Shown: positions 16,817-21,312 of the stretch, piece after piece
How the letters are laid out: every line of letters starts with the position of its first letter
Numbering within the stretch: position 1 is the first letter of the stretch
NCBI GenBank assembly: GCA_913020705.1
Contig: CAJWBY010000071.1
Span: forward strand, 1 to 21,312
Reading direction: 5' to 3'
DNA: 21,312 nucleotides
Source: an uncultured Colwellia sp.
Lineage (GTDB): Bacteria > Pseudomonadota > Gammaproteobacteria > Enterobacterales > Alteromonadaceae
The notes under the pieces: generated by a model
Database searches by the model: none
What the model saw: the letters and a program-made list of their open reading frames with translations, nothing else
Told to the model about the DNA's origin: nothing
Translations under genes and position numbers: made by a program

Positions 16817-16849
16817 AACGAGTTAGGGGCGTCCCTCGCTCGTTTTTTT
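16817..16849 (+). terminator. Rho-independent terminator of the sigma/anti-sigma/DUF4097 operon
   Basis: AACGAG pairs with CTCGTT, and an inner AGGG pairs with CCCT across a 2x2 internal loop. Seven T residues follow. It is 27 bases after the DUF4097 stop and separates the operon from dnaB. Confidence 0.85.
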
Positions 16850-16927
16850 GTTCAATTTCAAAGTGAATTCTGATACTCTACGGCAAGTTTTAATATCGCA
16901 TTGACGATAGTTTTTTAGGGTATAACA

Positions 16928-18346
16928 ATGGCAGAGCGCAAGCCAAATAAATTTTTCAAAGACAAAAAGTTTTCACAAGATAGCCAAATGGATGCTCTAA
17001 AAGTTCCGCCTCATTCACTTGAAGCCGAGCAATCTGTATTAGGTGGCTTACTGCTTGATAACGAAACTTGGGATCGTGTTGGCGAACGTGTTGTCGCGCA
17101 AGATTTCTATAGTCGTTCACATCGTATTACGTTTGAAACCATCGCGGCGTTAATTGAATTGGGTAACCCTGTTGATTTAATTACCTTATCTGAAGCCTTA
17201 GAAAACGAGCAGCGACTCGAAGATGCAGGCGGCTTTGCTTATCTCGCAGAGATGATGAAAAACACACCGAGTGCAGCAAACATCACTGCCTATGCTGATA
17301 TTGTTCGTGAACGTGCAGTTACTCGTGAAATGATCAGTGTGGCTAATGAAATTGCTGAAGCAGGTTATGATCCTCAAGGTCGTCCTAGTGCAGAGCTACT
17401 CGATTTTGCTGAAACTAAAATATTTGCTATTGCCGAGCAACGCGCAAATAAATCTGAAGGTCCAGAAAACATTACTTCAGTATTAGAAAAAACAGTAGAT
17501 CGTATTGAACAACTTTGTTCTTCACCCAATGGAGGTGTTACGGGGGTTTCTAGTGGCTTTAGTGATTTAGATAAAATGACTGCAGGTTTTCAAAAATCTG
17601 ATCTCATTATTGTTGCTGCTCGTCCATCAATGGGGAAAACAACATTTGCGATGAACATTGCGGAAAATGCAGCAATGACCGAAGACAAACCTGCATTGAT
17701 ATTCAGTTTAGAAATGCCAGCAGAACAATTAATGATGAGAATGTTAGCGTCGTTAGGTCGAATTGATCAAACTAAAATTCGTACAGGTCAACTTGGTGAC
17801 GAAGATTGGGCGCGTTTATCATCAACAATGGGCTTGCTTATTGATAAAGGCAAAATGTTTATTGATGATGCTGCGGGTTTAACGCCTACTGATGTTCGTT
17901 CTCGTGCACGTCGTATCGCACGTGATCATGGTGGAATTAGTATGATCATGATCGATTACTTACAGTTGATGCGTGCGCCGCAGTTTTCCGATAATCGTAC
18001 CTTAGAAATTGCCGAAATATCCCGTTCATTAAAAGCATTAGCGAAAGAGTTACAGGTACCTGTTGTTGCACTTTCTCAGCTAAACCGTAGTTTGGAGCAA
18101 CGCTCAGACAAACGACCAATTAACTCGGATCTTCGTGAATCTGGGTCTATTGAGCAGGATGCCGATTTGATCATGTTTATTTATCGTGATGAAGTTTATC
18201 ATGATGATTCAGAGTTCAAAGGTATGGCAGAAATTATAATTGGTAAGCAACGTAATGGTCCTATTGGTCGTGTACCACTGACATTCCAAGGGCAATTTTC
18301 ACGCTTTGACAACTATGCAGGCCCACATGTCTTAGCTGAAGATTAA
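16928..18346 (+). CDS. dnaB: Replicative DNA helicase DnaB
   Basis: DnaB is the hexameric 5'-3' helicase at the replication fork. The 472-residue length is normal (E. coli 471). The N-terminal primase-interacting domain begins at about residue 25 (PPHSLEAEQSVLGGLLLD). The RecA-like ATPase has Walker A ARPSMGKTTF at 231-240, Walker B in IMIDYLQLMR near 345, and QLNRSLEQRSDKRPINSDLRESG with the family's arginine and sensor residues. No intein interrupts the Walker A or the DYLQL sites where inteins often insert in DnaB. AGGG lies about 10 bases before the ATG. It overlaps alr by one base (TAATG), indicating an operon; dnaB-alr adjacency is common in gammaproteobacteria. Confidence 0.98.
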   Translation: MAERKPNKFFKDKKFSQDSQMDALKVPPHSLEAEQSVLGGLLLDNETWDRVGERVVAQDFYSRSHRITFETIAALIELGNPVDLITLSEALENEQRLEDAGGFAYLAEMMKNTPSAANITAYADIVRERAVTREMISVANEIAEAGYDPQGRPSAELLDFAETKIFAIAEQRANKSEGPENITSVLEKTVDRIEQLCSSPNGGVTGVSSGFSDLDKMTAGFQKSDLIIVAARPSMGKTTFAMNIAENAAMTEDKPALIFSLEMPAEQLMMRMLASLGRIDQTKIRTGQLGDEDWARLSSTMGLLIDKGKMFIDDAAGLTPTDVRSRARRIARDHGGISMIMIDYLQLMRAPQFSDNRTLEIAEISRSLKALAKELQVPVVALSQLNRSLEQRSDKRPINSDLRESGSIEQDADLIMFIYRDEVYHDDSEFKGMAEIIIGKQRNGPIGRVPLTFQGQFSRFDNYAGPHVLAED

Positions 18347-19524
18347 TGGCGTTAACAACAGCAACTGCGGTTATAAACTTATCTGCGCTAAAACATAATT
18401 TAGCGCAAATTAAATTGCTTGCACCTACCACAAAAGTACTCGCTGTTTTAAAAGCAAATGGCTATGGTCATGGTTTAGAACGTATTGCTCAGGCATTATT
18501 TTCAGATCAATCTAAAGACACTGAAAAGGGTGATTTGTCAGTAAAAGCTGATGCGATTGCTGTAGCAAGAATAGATGAGGCGTTAGCGCTTCGAGCTTCC
18601 GGGATAACCCAACCAATTGTTTTATTAGAAGGTTTTTTTGATAGTAAAGATTTATCAATTCTTTCTCTCCATAATTTACAAACGGTTGTTCATAATCAAC
18701 AACAGCTTGATGCAATTCTAGCAGCCAAGCTTTCATCGCCTTTAAAAGTCTGGTTAAAAATAGATACAGGCATGCATCGCTTAGGTATTAACCCTGATCA
18801 ATTTAAGGATTTTTATCAGCAATTAACAGCCTCAGATAACGTACAGCAAGATATTGTTTTAATGAGCCACCTAGGTTGTGCTGATGATAAAGACAGTAAT
18901 GTTACACAACAACAAATATCACTCTTTGAAAAGGTGACACAGGGCTGTGACCAAGAGCGCACGATAGCAAACTCAGCTGGAATTTGCTCATGGCCAACAA
19001 GTCACTATCAGTGGATCCGCCCAGGATTATTGCTTTATGGTGTTTCTCCTTTACCTTTGGAAGCGTCCTCAATATCCCCCTCAGAACAGCCGTTAGCGAA
19101 TGATAGTACAAGTGATATAGTTCGCCTTGATGTTAAGCCTGTAATGACACTGAAATCGAGCTTGATAGCTATACGTGAACTGGATGCCGGTGAATCTATT
19201 GGTTATGGAGGTGCTTGGCAAAGCAAAGAAAAAACAGTTATAGGTGTTGTTGCTATTGGTTATGGTGACGGATATCCACGTCATGCCAAAAATGGAACGC
19301 CTGTACTAATAAATGGCAGAAGAGTAGCATTAATAGGAAAAGTGTCTATGGATATGATCACCGTTGATTTAGGTGTTAATTCACGTGATAAAATAGGTGA
19401 TTTAGTGACTTTGTGGGGAGATGATTTACCTGTCGCAGAAATTGCTGAATGCGCTACTACTATATCCTATGAACTTTTATGTAATATAACTCGCCGCGTT
19501 AAAATGACTTTGTCAGCACAGTAA
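18346..19524 (+). CDS. alr: Alanine racemase
   Basis: Alr interconverts L- and D-alanine using pyridoxal phosphate, supplying D-Ala for peptidoglycan. The PLP lysine is K36 in LAVLKANGYGHG. The opposite catalytic base is Y287 in SIGYGGAW, and IRPGLLLYG, IGYGDGYPRH and GKVSMDMITVDLG are family signatures. At 392 residues it is about 30 longer than usual. Two hydrophilic insertions account for this: about 53-67 (rich in Asp, Lys and Ser) before AIAVARIDEA, and about 240-257 (Ser-rich) before LDVKPVMTLKS. The start overlaps the dnaB stop and has no separate ribosome-binding site, so translation is coupled. No strong plus-strand terminator follows. Confidence 0.97.
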   Translation: MALTTATAVINLSALKHNLAQIKLLAPTTKVLAVLKANGYGHGLERIAQALFSDQSKDTEKGDLSVKADAIAVARIDEALALRASGITQPIVLLEGFFDSKDLSILSLHNLQTVVHNQQQLDAILAAKLSSPLKVWLKIDTGMHRLGINPDQFKDFYQQLTASDNVQQDIVLMSHLGCADDKDSNVTQQQISLFEKVTQGCDQERTIANSAGICSWPTSHYQWIRPGLLLYGVSPLPLEASSISPSEQPLANDSTSDIVRLDVKPVMTLKSSLIAIRELDAGESIGYGGAWQSKEKTVIGVVAIGYGDGYPRHAKNGTPVLINGRRVALIGKVSMDMITVDLGVNSRDKIGDLVTLWGDDLPVAEIAECATTISYELLCNITRRVKMTLSAQ

Positions 19525-19586
19525 AGTATTTATTCTTTTTAATTTAATAAGCCTATTCCAGAATATACCGCCTAATTATAGTAAAA

Positions 19587-19604
19587 ATTAAGTCATTACT
19601 TAAT
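19587..19604. repeat. Small perfect palindrome in the alr-cheX gap
   Basis: ATTAAGT (19587-19593) and ACTTAAT (19598-19604) are exact complements around a 4-base loop. On the minus strand a short T-run follows, so it could be a second terminator for cheX, or a weak end signal for alr. Confidence 0.25.
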
Positions 19605-19630
19605 AAAGATAGTTGGGCATTTTCAGGCAC

Positions 19631-19661
19631 AAAAAAACCTCCTGTATAAATAAAGGAGGTT
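19631..19661 (-). terminator. Rho-independent terminator of cheX
   Basis: On the minus strand AACCTCC pairs with GGAGGTT around a 12-base AT loop. The stem runs directly into a T-tract (seven T residues at 19631-19637, the last two shared with the stem). It starts 30 bases after the cheX stop. Confidence 0.75.
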
Positions 19662-19690
19662 ATTAGATAATTTATTACGCTAGTAAATAC

Positions 19691-20155
19691 TTATTTATCG
19701 AAACTAAACTCAATGAAAGCTTTACCAAATTCAGAGCCTAATGGGATAATAATGATAGGGCCGTCTGCTTTGTGGTGAATAGTGTGATCTTTACCTGAAA
19801 CGACCATAGGTGTAGCCATATCAAATTCAAAACCCTTCTCACTGAGCATACGCTTAGCGCCACCCGTAACCATATTGGTGATTTCACCGACTAAATCTGT
19901 AATTTCTTCATTAACTTCATCAGGGCCTTCACCGACCATCTTTTTCATGGTAGCAAGTGCTAACTTTCCTTCAAAAGTAATTGATAAAGAGCCTTTAGTT
20001 TGTGCGCTTACCATACCTATTAAACCAGAAACATCACCCATAGCCACTTCACCTTTTTTTAAGCGAGGTTTCTCAGGTACCAATTCCATTTGTGCCATTG
20101 TAGACATCACATTAAGCATTGAAGATAAAAAGGGGTTAATAAACTCTACATTCAT
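19691..20155 (-). CDS. cheX: Chemotaxis phosphatase CheX
   Basis: CheX belongs to the CheC/CheX/FliY family and dephosphorylates CheY-P, resetting the chemotaxis signal. The 154-residue protein starts MNVEFINPFLSSMLNVMSTM, a typical CheX opening. It contains VSGLIGMVSAQTKGSLSITF and one phosphatase ExxN motif in GEITNMVTGGAK (about residues 89-100), followed by a C-terminal beta strand with IIIIPLGSEFGKAFIEFSF. A single active-site motif and this length favour CheX over CheC. The ATG at 20155 has GGGAAA shortly upstream. It is alone, with no che or fli neighbours. In many gammaproteobacteria stand-alone CheX-like proteins partner with orphan response regulators, so its target need not be the flagellar CheY. 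Confidence 0.85.
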   Translation of the reverse strand: MNVEFINPFLSSMLNVMSTMAQMELVPEKPRLKKGEVAMGDVSGLIGMVSAQTKGSLSITFEGKLALATMKKMVGEGPDEVNEEITDLVGEITNMVTGGAKRMLSEKGFEFDMATPMVVSGKDHTIHHKADGPIIIIPLGSEFGKAFIEFSFDK

Positions 20156-20231
20156 GAATGTTTCCCAAAGGCGTTAGTTGTACTAGTAATATGATTTTAA
20201 ATACTAATTTAGCAAAAATAAATCGTTCCTA

Positions 20232-20758
20232 CTAGTTATTGTTTTCTATTATGGTAATTTCAGACATTTTTACGGAGTCAGAGAAAATTAAACTGCCCAT
20301 AATTGTTCCATCTTTGTAATTTACAGTCTTTACCTGTTTAGGGTAAGTATCGACGAGTAAATCATTTTTTACCACTATTACAAATAATAAGTTTTCAAAA
20401 TTAGCGTTTTGATAAATATAAAAGTTACCTTTAGTTATTTCTTAGCCTATCCGATTGGGCTTTTTGATGTATTTTTTATTCTATTGAAGCTCAATAAGTT
20501 GGAAATGCGCTTTTACACGGTTTTTTGAATGAGCTTTTAGTAATCTAGATGTTCAGGAGAAAAGCGTATTTGCTGTTGCTCAGCAATAGCGTTATCAATA
20601 TCGTGAGCAGTCAGTTGATGAATGATTTCTATATTATTTGTTTTTGGATTAACTGATAATTCAGTTAATCCAAAAAAGTAGCGGTGAGCTACGCTTGAAA
20701 GCGTAACTCCACACAATATGCAAATAATGAAGCTTTTAAATAATGTATTTTTTACCAT
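20232..20758 (-). pseudogene. Decayed DUF6702-family gene
   Basis: The 5' part (20537-20758) encodes a signal peptide and the start of a DUF6702-like protein: AHRYFFGLTELSVNP, then IEIIHQLTAHDIDNAI and RFSPEHLDY, followed by a TAA. The matching C-terminal part lies further downstream in another frame (20232-20441): KGNFYIYQNANFENLLF and LLVDTYPKQVKTVNYK. Between them the reading can be followed through KLIQKTV in the first frame and VKAHFQLIEL in the second. This reveals the first TAA, one frameshift near 20503 and two more in-frame stops (a TAG, then a TAA where a family Ile-Glu would be expected). Four lesions in about 100 bases argue for real decay rather than sequencing error. The start ATG at 20756-20758 still has AAGG upstream, 8 bases after the M1 peptidase stop. 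Confidence 0.8.
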
Positions 20759-20766
20759 TATTTACC

Positions 20767-21312
20767 TTATTCTTCCTTGTCTTTTTTCTCATCATCTGCA
20801 GATTTTAACTTCATGTTATAATCACGCATCATATCTTTCTTTTTACGTTTATATAGTTCAAATTTTGATTTTATTGGGCGAGCTGGCCAGTAATTGTTAT
20901 TAACATCTACATCAGCAGTTTCCCAGTTTGGATCAATGGCAATAGCCGTAATTTCTTTATCTGTAATAAATAATTTAGACACCTTTTCACTATTTTTACG
21001 CCAAATTTCTGCAGGAATATGCACGAGTTCAGTTGTCTTATCAGCAAACGTTAATTCAACAATAATAGGCATGACTAAGCCGCCTTTGTTTTCAAAATCA
21101 ACAATGTAGAAGTTTCTTTCATCAACAAGCAGATCTTTTTCCCACTGCTCTAACTTTTTATTTGAACTGTTATAAGTATTACGTGCTTTATTAGTTGCCG
21201 TAAATTTATCGTGTTCATTGTAAAAATCATATAATTCAGGCTTGTCAGTTGTTCTAAGCCATTGTCCTTTATCGCGAATGTCACTAATAAAGGTTGGCTT
21301 TTCACTTTCTAA
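20767..21312 (-). CDS. M1 family metallopeptidase, C-terminal part (runs off right edge)
   Basis: The frame is open without stops from the right edge to TAA at 20767-20769, giving 181 residues. It contains stretches typical of the C-terminus of alteromonad M1-type peptidases: ENKGGLVMPIIVELTFADKT, IPAEIWRKNSEKVSKLFITD and IDPNWETADVDVNNNYWP. A Lys-rich tail with SKFELYKRKKKDMMRDYN and a very charged end follows. The zinc-binding HExxH and GAMEN regions of M1 peptidases would lie upstream, outside the window, so catalytic competence cannot be judged. The Met at 21072 is internal, not the start. It is followed 8 bases later by the DUF6702 pseudogene, its probable former operon partner. Family call rests on the C-terminal pattern only. 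Confidence 0.75.
   Translation of the reverse strand, partial: LESEKPTFISDIRDKGQWLRTTDKPELYDFYNEHDKFTATNKARNTYNSSNKKLEQWEKDLLVDERNFYIVDFENKGGLVMPIIVELTFADKTTELVHIPAEIWRKNSEKVSKLFITDKEITAIAIDPNWETADVDVNNNYWPARPIKSKFELYKRKKKDMMRDYNMKLKSADDEKKDKEE

Noticed and set aside
20445..20466. Plus-strand terminator-like hairpin AGCC...GGGCT followed by T residues
   Set aside because: The stem is short with a wobble, no plus-strand gene ends nearby, and the bases are explained as part of the DUF6702 pseudogene.

Overview
The window looks like chromosomal DNA of an AT-rich marine gammaproteobacterium of the order Alteromonadales, probably near Colwellia or Thalassotalea. This rests on gene content, protein flavour and gene order, not on a database search. 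The core is a recognisable version of the gammaproteobacterial rraA / hslU-hslV / ftsN / priA / rpmE neighbourhood. It is followed by an ECF sigma-factor operon and the dnaB-alr pair. No rRNA, tRNA, CRISPR array, transposase or phage gene was seen.

Left end (1-1757): this part does not behave like one continuous piece of genome. It holds the start of an NhaC-type Na+/H+ antiporter (minus strand, running off the edge). Overlapping that by 4 bases is a 95-residue ORF whose first half is a response-regulator receiver and whose second half is the CuA-site tail of cytochrome c oxidase subunit II. Head to head with it is a HutI (imidazolonepropionase) that lacks its first ~80 residues. Several broken ends within 800 bases suggest an assembly or amplification chimera, or less likely a real rearrangement scar.

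Signalling block (1937-9089): a membrane GGDEF-EAL protein with both active sites degenerate; rraA on the opposite strand; a second membrane GGDEF-EAL protein with a dead cyclase motif but an intact phosphodiesterase site; an HBM-type chemoreceptor; and a small DUF971 protein. These c-di-GMP and chemotaxis genes sit between rraA and hslU, which lie close together in E. coli.

Housekeeping block (9118-14542): hslU, hslV, ftsN and priA on the minus strand, with a candidate sigma-32 heat-shock promoter before hslV, and rpmE divergent from priA. The priA-rpmE gap carries a symmetric pair of candidate promoters and a leader hairpin.

Envelope-stress-like operon (14691-16849): an ECF sigma factor, a translationally coupled single-span anti-sigma-like protein, and a secreted DUF4097 protein whose VSGD motif recurs every 18 residues, closed by a terminator. 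This is the most system-like unit whose function is not obvious.

Right end (16928-21312): dnaB-alr overlapping by one base, a stand-alone CheX, a decayed DUF6702 pseudogene, and the C-terminal part of an M1-family metallopeptidase running off the right edge.
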